Source of the DNA: Phymatolithon calcareum
Taxonomy: Eukaryota > Rhodophyta > Florideophyceae > Hapalidiales
Assembly (NCBI GenBank): GCA_977006965.1
Contig: OZ345377.1
Coordinates: forward strand, 1-64,000
DNA: 64,000 nucleotides
Reading direction: 5' to 3'
Part shown: piece after piece, positions 32,620-42,580 of the stretch
Layout of the letters: each line of letters opens with the position of its first letter
Position numbering within the stretch: position 1 is the first letter of the stretch
Translations under genes and position numbers: made by a program
The notes under the pieces: generated by a model
Seen by the model: the letters and a program-made list of their open reading frames with translations, nothing else
What the model was told of the DNA's origin: nothing
Databases searched by the model: none

Positions 32620-34160
32620 AGGTCGGAGACCCTGATCGTCTCGGACCTTGCAGCTCCAACAAAGCTTATTCTTCCCATATGTTTAAAGGAACCAGAAGGA
32701 AAATAGTTGGCAAGATTTGAGGTATTGGACTGGGGCGAATTTGATGAGTTGAAGTGGGCCTACTAGTAGGCGAAGAAGAAGAGACTAAATGCCCGTCTTA
32801 AGTTGTTAAATTGAAAGCTATAAGCAGACGATAATAAATTCCCTCCGAAAAATCGGAAGAAGCGTTCCTAATTAATATGTTGTCGCCTTCTAGTTCTAAA
32901 AGTGGGTGAAATGGAAAGGTACAATACAGTTGGAAACATTCTTCTCGAAAACATGGACCTTTCAAAGTTGTTACCCACTTGAATGCATGATGGTCTATTG
33001 AACTTCCATCGTTCCAATATATTGATAAGCGGAAGGCTGATATAGACTTTCTTCTTCTTCTTCAGACGTTAACTAGAGTTAACATCTGCGGTTGTCAATC
33101 ATCCCCTCATCGATTACGAATATGACTACTCCAAGCTGTTTCTCCCTACATAATTCCTCTACCGTTTTAATAGTCTGCCATCTTGATAAAGCACGCCCAC
33201 TGCAGCGAAGGATTAAAAGATCAACAGTTTCTTTGGTTCCACGTTGACAGGCCTTGCACATGGGGTTCTATTCCGCCGAGCCATCGTCCTTCCGGTCAAA
33301 GGCTGCTACCAGCGAGCAGCATTCTGCAGAAAGTTGATTTAGGATGACTTCAGCGCGTCTGTGACTAATCCGAAGTTCTGGGGGTAGAAACTGTACGTTT
33401 CTTGGTTTCATCGAATAGCGCGGTTCAGCTATGGACCGCACGGCTTCCATGGTCAAGGGTACGCCTTGATGCGTCACGATATCTATCTGATTCCGCAATG
33501 CCTCGACGAGCAATCTCGTCGGCTTTCTCGTTCCCAGGACGTAGACTTTCATTGGATAAATGCATTTTTTCTTATTCGCACGCCCGGTACTGACTCTCAC
33601 AAATCGATATAAGAGATGAGATCACAATGGAGAAGATTTGAGAGAGGAAACAGGATGAATGCTGGTAATGATCGAAGTGAAATTCAGAAGGAAGAGAAAG
33701 CCATTGATTGCAGAACACGAACGCTTTCCTATACTTACACGAAACTATATCCAAGAGAGTTTCAAGGCGAGCATACGATTTCTTACTGCATTTCTTTATT
33801 TTTCCGAATGTACCACATGCTCATAAAATCTAATCTTAGGAATACCAATTGTAGGATACAGAATTGGAGCACCACGCAAGCATAGGCGAGAATATGATTT
33901 CCTTGTGCTCTTTGCAGAGAACTATAAAATCGCGGAGCTCATCAGTCGACGAAGTTCGACAAGCAAGAAAACAACCATCGAATTTTGCTTCACAACGATC
34001 CCGAGAGATGAGTTCCTTGGCCGTAAACCTCGACGACGACATAGCGGCTTAAGTTGCTCATTTCGGGTAACCCTAGCCGGTCTAAATATCATGCTCGAAC
34101 CTGAAATTTTGAGACAGTTATAACTAAGCTCGCATCGCATTTTTGTTTTTCTAGTCTTAG
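32620..34160 (+). repeat. RS left part, second copy
   Basis: It matches 18510-19680 (GGAGACCCTGATCG, GAATTTGATGAGTTGAAGTG, GGATGAATGCTGGTAATGAT) and is interrupted by the LINE at 33052-33541. Confidence 0.85.
33052..33541 (-). mobile_element. 5'-truncated RNase H-type LINE, 490 bp, 9-bp target duplication
   Basis: TAGACTTTC flanks it at 33043-33051 and 33542-33550. The minus strand encodes GVPLTMEAVRSI, ELRISHRRAEVILNQLSAEC, MCKACQRGTKETVDLLILRC, the same C-terminal region as the ORF at 2863-3921 (VPLTMEAARSI, HVSHRRAEVILNQLITNC). The 3' end is a GAA-repeat tail (33052-33063). Paralogous empty sites survive in the RS copies at about 19025 and 23700. Confidence 0.9.
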
Positions 34161-34270
34161 ATGCGCTTGATAGCGAGTAACTTTCACGAGCAAAAAATTA
34201 AATAATTCTCGTCCCTCAATTGAGGGAAAAGTGCCCCTCAATGGAGGATAAAATTCCGACACATACACAC

Positions 34271-34680
34271 TAGGACGTTTAGATAAACGTATATCTATTG
34301 CCAAAGTGTACCACGTGTTTTCGTATGCTCGTCCATCCATGACAGCAATCATCTTGTTGCGGTTACGAATATCGGTACGAATTCAGTCGTCGGCAGATGC
34401 TGTAACCACCATTGTCCTTATGTCGCGATGGGATTTCGGGATGCCTTGTTTGCTGTGACGATACTATCTCCTTCGGCGGCAGGCGTATCGCGGATATCCA
34501 TCCCCGGAAGCACCGACGACAAGTTGGTCTCTTCGTGGCAGGTTCGGTCGTAGAGTTGTCAACTGTGTCGACGGTAAGCAAAGTATGCCTGTGAAATTAA
34601 TGAAGGGGATATTAACAGCTCAACCAACGAGTTATTCGTCACGAATGGTGAGGACTCTCACTTCACACCCAGTGAGACGT
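34271..34680. repeat. S segment, second copy
   Basis: Plus-strand similarity to 21129-21590: CTAGGACGTTTAGAT, TACCACGTG..TTCGTATGC, AAGTTGGTCTCTTCGTGGCA, CCAGTGAGA. Indels break the minus-strand reading frame. Confidence 0.85.
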
Positions 34681-34689
34681 TTAAGCAAC

Positions 34690-34790
34690 TTAGGAGTCGG
34701 TCGGTTCAAATTTGAACGCATGACAAGGTTTACTCGCAATGAGCAACTTAGGAGCCGGTATGTCCTCGTCGAGGTTTAAGGTCAAGGAAC
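34690..34790 (-). repeat. RS inverted repeat fragment
   Basis: It contains TTAGGAGCCGGTATGTCCTC followed by the reverse complement of the RS left-repeat portion 19470-19560. It is the truncated right end of the second RS copy. Confidence 0.7.
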
Positions 34791-35089
34791 TTATCTCATG
34801 GTGTAGCGCCAGGCTGGAAACCCGACGTCACATGGGAGAGAAAAGCCGAAGAGAGGAGAAAGGGGAGGGAGAGACAACACAATCGTCCAGGTGTTGAGAT
34901 TCAGCGCGGTAGCCTTGTGGGAAGTCCAGCGGTCGAGCGGCACGAAGACGAGCGCGAGCTTTCAGTAGAGGTCTGACCCACTTTCTTCAGTCACGAGCAA
35001 AAGCTTTTCTACGATGGTTGCGTGTCGTAAGAATTCTATTTCTGTCGGAAGTTCCCTTGGCGCACGTCACCAAATGGGCGTAGTCATCC

Positions 35090-35097
35090 TATAAAAG
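35090..35097 (+). promoter_or_regulatory. TATA-box-like element
   Basis: TATAAAAG lies in a 700-bp stretch (34800-35530) with no coding sequence, about 500 bp upstream of the DDX41-like pseudogene. It could be a relic promoter or chance; nothing else supports it. Confidence 0.25.
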
Positions 35098-35599
35098 ACC
35101 AGCAGAAAAATATTGAAAACAATTACATCCAGCACACTACACTGCAACTCAAGAACAGCGAAGAGATTAAAACGATCAGAGTAAACTATACGTCACGTAG
35201 AAAATCTTACCATGAGCGGCCCTCATTCTTAAATGCGAAGTGCTGAGAACTTCTTTGAGCTGTAACGTTGTGAAGTATCCGAACTCAATCACTTCGGACG
35301 TTTGGAAACAATATTCACAGTGTGCACGGTTGCCTATTATAATCTATTAGCGATTCTCTGCCAATGCGATTGCGCCAAATACTTTGAATGATGTATCAAA
35401 TTTGCCAGGATTGGGAGTTTGGATCGAATTTATGAAATCCGAATCCATTTGGAATCAACCAGCTGTCAGACTCAAAGTGCAGAACACAGAAGCAGTACAG
35501 TAGAGCTGCAGCTGCATGTCCATGTCCATGTCCATGTTTGCCGGTCATGCTCGGCCGTCCGAGCGATGCAGAGTCAATGAGGATTACGTCCCTACATTA

Positions 35600-36800
35600 C
35601 GCGCCTCCGCTGTTTCCGCCCGTGCACCCAGTTGAAGCCGCAGCCCGTGCGCGTGCTCTGACAGCCGGCGATCACAATGCACGCGAAGCCGCCGTAGCAG
35701 AAGCACGCGCCCGCGCCTCAGCAGAGCCTGTGACCCTTCTTGACCAGGCAGTGGCTCTCCGCGCTAGACGGGCTCTGTCTTGCCGCCGCCAGAAAAGTCT
35801 GCCGCTAAGCAAGTTGCAGAAATCGAAGCCCCCGTTCTCGCCGACTTGCGCCAACTGGCGCCCAAGGAGGTGAAGGAGCCAGCTTCACGCGTTGTGTACG
35901 TACATCGAGCTTGTGCCGAGCTCTTGGGGACCGCCGCGTTATCTCATTGATGGTGATGAAAGTGTTCATGTGGGTACGCGAGCTGCGCGGCGGCATTCTT
36001 GTCTAGGGTGGTAACGTACCCCACCGTGCGTCGTGCGTCTCTCTCGTCGAGATAAAGATTTCTCCGCCGGTCATTGGGAAGCTAAAAAGAGGTGGAGTTA
36101 AGCACACCGCACCGGGTCGAGGAAGACCATGGTGTTCGTCCTCCCGCTAGTTATGCGCACATGGGAATGGAGAAACTGCTCCCATTTATTCCGGGGGAAG
36201 GTCTTGCTGAGGTCATTCTTTCTCCTTCTCGTGTGCTCGCACGTCAGACGTTTGATATCACAAGCAAAGTTTGCGCACATGTTGCCGACGACAGACGGCG
36301 CGGAGTGCATCTGCGTACTTTCCTCGTTATTTCCTCGCTATTGGTGGAGTCCCAGTCGACCGGGATGCTCTTTTTACATATCGTTGTGGCGACTTCTGCG
36401 GGACTGCTGGACTTGCTCGGCAGGCGGCGGCTAAATCTGAAAGTTTGCAAGTATATCGCGCCTGACGATCTTGGTTTCAAGGAAGATATTCGACTCATTA
36501 TTGATTTCTTCAGCGCATAGCGTTAGACTCTCCTGTTTTCCGCCACAATGCCGAAAAAAATCAAGACATTTGCGTCCTTCGTGCTAGTTCTGCGCGTGTT
36601 CGTTAACGTCGGTTGTGCTGATGCAGCATCGCTCAATATCAATCAGAACGTTCAACTAGTGTAAGGAGATGCGCTAGAAATCCGTTTCCTGGAGGCATAA
36701 CCATGCGCGCGTTTCAAGCGCGTTTCGACCGTGGAAAATGAATGTTCTCGTGGCGACAGATGTCGCGGCACCCTTTCGATCTGATAGCGGAACCATACAC
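35600..36800 (+). pseudogene. DDX41: DDX41 (Abstrakt) DEAD-box helicase pseudogene
   Basis: Plus-strand peptides follow the DDX41 order. N-terminal LLDQ.VAL and VLADLRQLAPKEVKEPASRV (35720-35910). KISPPVIGKLKRGGVKHTAP (36052-36111), the Q-motif region. GEGLAEVILSPSRVLARQTF (motif Ia, 36200-36257). AIGGVP in another frame (36340). IVVATSAGLLDLLGRRRLNL (36382-36445), the TPGR region. CKYIAPDD.LGFKEDIRLI, where the DEAD box has lost [21 protein letters not shown] (SAT motif, 36528-36582), [14 protein letters not shown], then NVLVATDVAA (36738). Walker A is missing, and so is the segment between VEYV and FREGKK. Stops and frameshifts prevent function. The functional family acts in the spliceosome. 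Confidence 0.85.
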
Positions 36801-37006
36801 GTACTGTAGCAAAGTTGCTGCAAATGGCGATACATTTATGTAGGGCCGGAAACTAAGCCGAAAGCCCAGCAAAAAAAGGCAAATCTTCAAAAGTTCTCCT
36901 TCCATTTCTCTAGACGTAAAGAGAATACGTTCGCACTATTGCGAGAACCTTTGTGAAATACGATTCAAGGGACATCAATGATAATTAATTACTACAACGT
37001 TTTAGA

Positions 37007-37897
37007 TCAGCTGGAAAAAGGAGAAATTCAAATATATATCGAAAAAACAGGGAGAAAAATAATTGGTCCACAATACTTACCAGCTATCCTAACTTTACTC
37101 ATAAATTGGAAAAAAAGCAAAAATAAAGAATTAAAATTCCAGCTATCCCAGCCACAACGTATAGGATGCCACGAAAGTGGATCAGCTGGGAAGTCGGTCG
37201 GAAGTGCGGAACCGGTGTTTCCCAGCTATCCCGTGTGAATGGGGACAGCTGGAAAGGTTGCGGAAAAGGGCAAAATGGGTCATTCCAGCTGTCCCGGCCA
37301 CATATATATAGGATGCCACGAAAGTGGATCAGCTGGGAAGTCGGTCGGAAGTGCGGAACCGGTGTTTCCCAGCTATCCCGTGTGAATGGGGACAGCTGGA
37401 AAGGTTGCGGAAAAGGGCAAAATGGGTCATTCCAGCTGTCCCGGCCACATATATATAGGATGCCACGAAAGTGGATCAGCTGGGAAGTCGGTCGGAAGTG
37501 CGGAACCGGTGTTTCCCAGCTATCCCGTGTGAATGGGGACAGCTGGAAAGGTTGCGGAAAAGAGCAAAATGGGTCATTCCAGCTGTCCCGGCCACATATA
37601 TATAGGATGCCACGAAAGTGGATCAGCTGGGAAGTCGGTCGGAAGTGCGGAACCGGTGTTTCCCAGCTATCCCGTGTGAATGGGGACAGCTGGAAAGGTT
37701 GCGGAAAAGGGCAAAATGGGTCATTCCAGCTGTCCCGGCCACATATATATAGGATGCCACGAAAGTGGATCAGCTGGGAAGTCGGTCGGAAGTGCGGAAC
37801 CGGTGTTTCCCAGCTATCCCGTGTGAATGGGGACAGCTGGAAAGGTTGCGGAAAAGAGCAAAATGGGTCATTCCAGCTGTCCCGGCCACATATATAT
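37007..37897. repeat. 147-bp satellite, five copies plus a degenerate sixth
   Basis: Exact period 147 bp with copies starting at 37163, 37310, 37457, 37604 and 37751 and ending at 37897. Copies differ by a G/A (AAAAGGGC or AAAAGAGC; order G,G,A,G,A). A diverged copy precedes them (37007-37162). Each unit holds two inverted repeats, AGCTGGGAA/TTCCCAGCT and GGGACAGCTGGAA/TTCCAGCTGTCCC, and ends in ATATATAT. Because 147 is divisible by three and the unit lacks stops, open frames of about 267 codons arise on both strands; these are by-products. Confidence 0.97.
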
Positions 37898-38560
37898 AGG
37901 ACCATACTTCAGAAACATGCTCGCAAACCCATTCCGAACTTGCAAGATAAGGTTCGACAGGCTGGATGAGTACTGAGGTGAGGGATCACTCGGGAATCCC
38001 CAGTGTCCTTCGTTTTTTATTTTTCCACAACCAAAACTCCAGCAATACTTTTCGAGTACAAACGTGACCTCGAACGTCCTTCTGGAAATATTTCATTTTC
38101 GTCCTCGGCCTATCACGGTTTCCTAGTATGAGGGTTCGTCGATATGACGTTAGACAGTGACTTACGAGCTTTGCACCATTAATAGACACAGAATTTTTAG
38201 AGAGTCTACGTGACAGTCACGCGACTTGTATCGAGAGACACGGCAACCAAACGAGTTCATCAGAGCTGTCAGCTATGCTAGTTATGTAAGCAAACTTTTT
38301 CGGGTCTCCCGAATCCTCAGATACATATAATTGATCGTTCTATCGTTGCAACTATAGTCCTGTGCACAATCGGAATGCTCATTCGTCTAGTTTCTATTCT
38401 TGGACAAGTCTCTCGTATGCACACGTGGCAATCTCACCCCGTCACAACATTCTCCAAACTTCACTACATATAAATACACTCTAAACTGTTCATACAATCT
38501 CCATCTTCACGGCCCGCTTCGAAACCCATTGCACACACCATCAGCAGTGCTTACTGACGG
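37898..38560. other. no gene seen
   Basis: No supportable gene or repeat was recognised between the satellite and the GCTTACA cluster. Confidence 0.4.
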
Positions 38561-38564
38561 CTGT

Positions 38565-38669
38565 GCTTACATCATCACAGGTGCTTCCGTGCTTACACCC
38601 GTCAGTACCGCTTACAGATCTATGCGCTTACAGCAATCCGTGGCGCTTACACCCGTGGGACGGCTTACA
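38565..38669 (+). repeat. cluster of six GCTTACA heptamers
   Basis: GCTTACA starts at 38565, 38591, 38610, 38626, 38645 and 38663. Spacing is 16-26 bp, partly with CCGT/CCGC context. Confidence 0.85.
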
Positions 38670-38937
38670 CTTCCCCAATCTCTAGTACATAATCTCTGTT
38701 TACACAAAGAATCGGGCCACAGGCGAGACGGCAGCCGCGAAAAGAAGGAGGAGGAAAAAAAGAGGGAGAGAAGAAAGGGGAGAAGAAAAAGAGAGAAAGA
38801 AAAGGAATAGCCTTAGACCCATGCTGGAATAGGGAATAGGGATTACATCTTACGGAATACCACTCTTGCTTAAACACACCGGACCGCACGCACACAGCGC
38901 CTTGCTATCCTGACGATTAAAAAAACATTGCCGGGGT

Positions 38938-38996
38938 CTGGGGGCGAGCCCCCAGCGGGGGGAAACGGGGCAGAGCCCCCGGGAGTCACGACTCCC
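38938..38996. other. three consecutive GC-rich hairpins
   Basis: CTGGGGGCGAGCCCCCAG (38938-38955), CGGGGCAGAGCCCCCG (38966-38981, one bulge) and GGGAGTCACGACTCCC (38981-38996). They follow an A-run and precede pyrimidine-rich DNA. Confidence 0.9.
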
Positions 38997-39733
38997 ATTC
39001 CCTCCATCCGCCAATTTTTTCCTCATTTTTCAAAACCTACACTCATACTCCTTCTACGCCCTCTCCCACTCCTCTCGAACTACTCCGCCCACTCTCACAA
39101 CAACTTTTTATTTTTCCCCAATTCCTCTCCGCTCCACCCGTTCAGTGCCCTTCATTTCAACATACTGCAACTTTACCGCCTTCCTCACACTCTCCACGTA
39201 ATATTCAGTAAGCATAACGTATCATGATTCTCTCATTCAGACACAGAAATGACACGATTACCGCCATGCATTACACCTGTACCGAGCAGCACAATTGAGA
39301 CTTCGACATAGTTCGCTCTGCTGATCGCGCCGCTGTCCGACGTAAAATTGTCAGGAGAGTTCGATTCTCGCATCAGATTTCGGAATTTGCGTCGTGAACA
39401 TGCTCTAATCAATGCACTACCCATCCATCTCGGTAGGCCAATGATGAAGCGCCAAGTGTCTTCAAAAGCAATGACCCAACCCTATGCCCTAACACAACCG
39501 TATTCCTAACCCTATTCCCTATCCAAATTCCGCCTTTTCGTAATTGGAGTAGGGAATGGGGAATTGCCATCAGCCAAGTGGACCTCTTCCAATCCCCAAT
39601 CGTCCAATAGGGAATGGCCTGCCCAAAATGATTACAGCCAATGAAAATGAAGCGTAAAATTACTATGAATGATATATGAATTACCAATCGGATTTACTTT
39701 TTCACATACTTTTTCGCAGCAGCGACCAGATCT

Positions 39734-40882
39734 GGCGCACCAACTTGCCGTCCGCGCAGAGTTACGCAAATAGTACTACACGAAAGCTCTCATCGAGACG
39801 AAGTGATCGGTACTAAGCGCGCAATTCTGCGCGAACGGGAAGTTAGTGCGCCAAAAACGAAGTAGTGGAGCCAAAAATATATATAAAATAGGATTTTGAT
39901 TTTTGGCGGGCCAAATTGGTGCACATGATTTTTTTGTAACAAGTCAATTTAAATTTAGAATCCTATTTTATATATATTTTTGCACCGTTTTCCCGGATTT
40001 CGGCGCACCAACTTGCCGTTAACGCAGAATTACGCATTTGGTACTGCTCAAAAGCTCTAACCGAGACGAAGTGATCGGTACTAAGCGCGCAATTCTGCGC
40101 AAACGGAAAGTTAGTGCGCCGAAAACCAGGTAGTGTGCCCAAAAATATATATAAAATAGGATTTTGATTTTTGGCGGGCCAAATTGGCGCACATTTTTTT
40201 TCGTAACAAGTCAATTTAAATTTAGAATCCTATTTTATATATATTTTTGGAATGTTTCCACGGATTTCGGCGCATCAACTTCCCGGCTCAACAGTGTTGC
40301 GCACTTGGTACCGATCTCTTAGTCGTAATGAGACCTTTTGAATGGTACCAAGAGCGTAACTCTGCGCGAACGGGAAGTTGGTGCGCTGAAAACAGTAGAG
40401 TGTGCCTACAAATATAGATAAAATAGGATTTCAATTTTTTCGGCGGGCAAAATTGGCGGCAATTTATTTCGGGCAAAGTTGTCAATTTAAATTTAGAATC
40501 CTATTTTGTATATATTTTTCGCCCGATTCCACTGTTTCTGGCGCACTAACTTCCCTTTCGCGCAGAGATACAAGCTTGGTACCATTCGAAAGCTTTCATC
40601 GTGGCGAAGGGAACAGTATCAAGCGCGTAACGCTGTGCGGACGGGAAGTGGTTGCCCAAAAAACTGAGAAATCGGCCGAAAAATATATAAAAAATAACTG
40701 CTATGCTATCATAAATTTAGATTCCTTTTTTGTAGAAATATTTGGGAGACATTTCCAGGGCTCTGGCGCACCATGTTCCCGTTCGCGCACTCTTGCGCGC
40801 TTGGCACTGTTGGAAAGCGTGTCGCGAGAGCATTCGAACGGTACCAGGCGCGCAAGTGTGCGTGCAAGGGAAAAAATGCGCC
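39734..40882. repeat. hairpin satellite array A, about 268-bp period
   Basis: Units start with GGCGCAC(C/T)AACTT at 39734, 40002, 40269, 40540 and 40764. Each begins a GC-rich inverted repeat whose partner ends in AAGTTAGTGCGCC (unit 1: 39734-39760 with 39826-39852, 24 of 27 positions). It is followed by an AT-rich inverted repeat (unit 1: 39873-39895 with 39959-39981, 23 of 23; unit 2: 40141-40163 with 40226-40248). Later units decay in the AT part. No coding potential is apparent. Confidence 0.95.
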
Positions 40883-41035
40883 ACCTGGGACCGACCGGCG
40901 AAAAAGTATCTAAAAAGTAGGTTCGAGTGCTGGGAGTCTTGGATGCAGGCTGAATTTAATGATACTTTACAATCCTGAAAATTTCATAAAATGGGCCATC
41001 TGAGAGGGTCTTCCACAGGGGCGAAAATCGCAGCT

Positions 41036-41214
41036 GGCTCGCATGGCTCCAGGAAAAATATGTAAATTTCAACTTTGGCTCGCATGGCTCCGCCGGTCAC
41101 CTGCCAAAATGAGGTCATAAATGAGGGGTCTCCCAGAAGGTCAAAATTGTGGAGCCATGCGAGCCACTCAGACTAATCTTCCATTAAAATTTATACGATG
41201 GAGCCATGCGAGCC
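41036..41214. repeat. terminal block of array A with paired 15-bp motifs
   Basis: GGCTCGCATGGCTCC at 41036-41050 and 41077-41091, and its exact reverse complement at 41151-41165 and 41200-41214. The last is followed by AGCGGAAACTATATAGG, also present at locus B. Confidence 0.97.
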
Positions 41215-41349
41215 AGCGGAAACTATATAGGTATGAAATTAGGTCCTCGGCTGTCGATAGTGCCAACAATGATTGTGCAACCGTATTAAATTAAGCTCAA
41301 CGTGTTAAAGGTAAACATTTTCGACGACACTCGTCGTGTTTAATTTAAC

Positions 41350-41604
41350 TTTTTTTGAATTTGGAATTTATTAAACGCCCTCAGTAAATAGACTACAGGG
41401 GAGATGCGTTTCGGGAGTCACGTTGTAGCTTCGATCATCTATTCAAATATTGATAACCCGGGTCAGTGTCTTAGCCCTAGCTGCAAAAACCCTCTCCCGT
41501 AATAAGGGCGGGGAAAAGCTCGGGGTCCACTCGTCCGATTTCCTTAATTGACGGCTTGTCTATTCCATGTCGTCATAAAAGACTATAGTGAAGAAGATTA
41601 GCTT
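41350..41604 (-). mobile_element. truncated LINE-A copy with 14-bp target duplication
   Basis: It contains the LINE-A 3' UTR and the last codons (FFTIVFYDDME). The A-tail appears as TTTTTTT at 41350. GTGTTTAATTTAAC (41336-41349) and GTGTTTAAGTTAAC (41605-41618) flank it with one mismatch. Confidence 0.85.
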
Positions 41605-42053
41605 GTGTTTAAGTTAACTGCTGATTATCTATGACGGGTGTGATTGGTCTTGTCGACGGAACTCCCCCATAGCGACTATTTCCAGATGCAGACGAAAAAC
41701 GGGATTGTTTCGAGCTCCAGAGACAATATCTTGATTCCAAGTAGGACGGTCCTGGTTGTAGCGGCACGGGTAGCTCCCGAAGCCGCAACTTTTACTTGTT
41801 TTCAGATGCAAGAGGGGCTCATTGCAGCGGCTTTGTGGAAGGTAGATGTACCGACGTCATAGACGAGAGGGAATGCACCGCTGGCATACAATTCAGTTCA
41901 GTTATTTTTTTAGTATTATTTATTAAACGCTCTCAGTAACACTCTTTAGACTGTAAGGGAGATGCGTTTCAGTTGCTACAGCCTTGTAGCATAGTATAAC
42001 ATTCATATATGCTTCTACCGCAATCTTGTATATCGTGGCCCTAGCTGCAATAA

Positions 42054-42074
42054 CCCACATCGGACGGATGTGGG
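42054..42074 (-). other. LINE-A 3' UTR stem-loop
   Basis: CCCACATC/GATGTGGG 8-bp stem with a 5-nt loop, in the position where other LINE-A copies have a CCCT..AGGG stem (6619-6643, 17771-17795). Confidence 0.85.
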
Positions 42075-42139
42075 AAAAGCTTAGAGTCCTCTATGCGCTC
42101 AGCGGCGATTCGAGCTCGCAATTCTTTTCCTTTGTTTTT

Positions 42140-42580
42140 CTATTCCATGTCCTCGTAAAAGGCACTGGTAAAGAAGAGTAGCTGGTCCAGTGCTTCTTCG
42201 GTCTTCTTGGTCTCTTCTCCGGTCAGCTGGTATCTCGCCAAAGACGTTTCAACCGTGTGCAATAGACTTGATATGATTTCGCCAAATTTGTCTTCCAGTA
42301 GTGTTGTGCTCAGTGGGGGAAATCTCCCAAACGCCCACTTCACCGCCAATTGACGATGACGTACTTTCGGAAGCCTTAAAATCACTGGAATTGCTCCGAC
42401 TATATCGTACGGTATCGTTCTCTTTCTGCTTGATTCCAAAGACTCCCCTTCATCATTGAAGAGTGATGCTTTCAGGGATCCTGCCGACATTCCTTGCTTA
42501 AGATACTCCAAGGCCTTCTCAAACTGCTCATGCCTTAGCATTGCTGCCATGTCCCGACACACCCATTGCAATTCCTCCAC
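42140..42580 (-). CDS. LINE-A ORF2 C-terminal module
   Basis: 146 codons: ELQWVCRDMAAMLRHEQFEK, RKRTIPYDIVG, LPKVRHRQLAVKWAFGRFPP, EEALDQLLFF, end FYEDME. The same module ends the copies at 6400 and 17221. It continues the reverse transcriptase after a one-base shift in a T-run near 42612 (compare KKRSLLAVP at 17240). No named domain is recognised. Confidence 0.8.
   Translation of the reverse strand: MEELQWVCRDMAAMLRHEQFEKALEYLKQGMSAGSLKASLFNDEGESLESSRKRTIPYDIVGAIPVILRLPKVRHRQLAVKWAFGRFPPLSTTLLEDKFGEIISSLLHTVETSLARYQLTGEETKKTEEALDQLLFFTSAFYEDME

Noticed and set aside
37099-37969. Two long ORFs (267-268 codons) on opposite strands
   Set aside because: They follow from the 147-bp period being divisible by three and the unit lacking stops in those frames; the protein is just the repeat translated.
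38400-38810. 136-codon ORF with a Lys/Arg/Glu-rich end
   Set aside because: The basic tail is a purine-rich low-complexity tract and the rest covers the GCTTACA repeats.
39480-39530. Telomere-like CCCTAA-type stretch
   Set aside because: Only a few irregular CCCTA/CCCTAT motifs; not an array.
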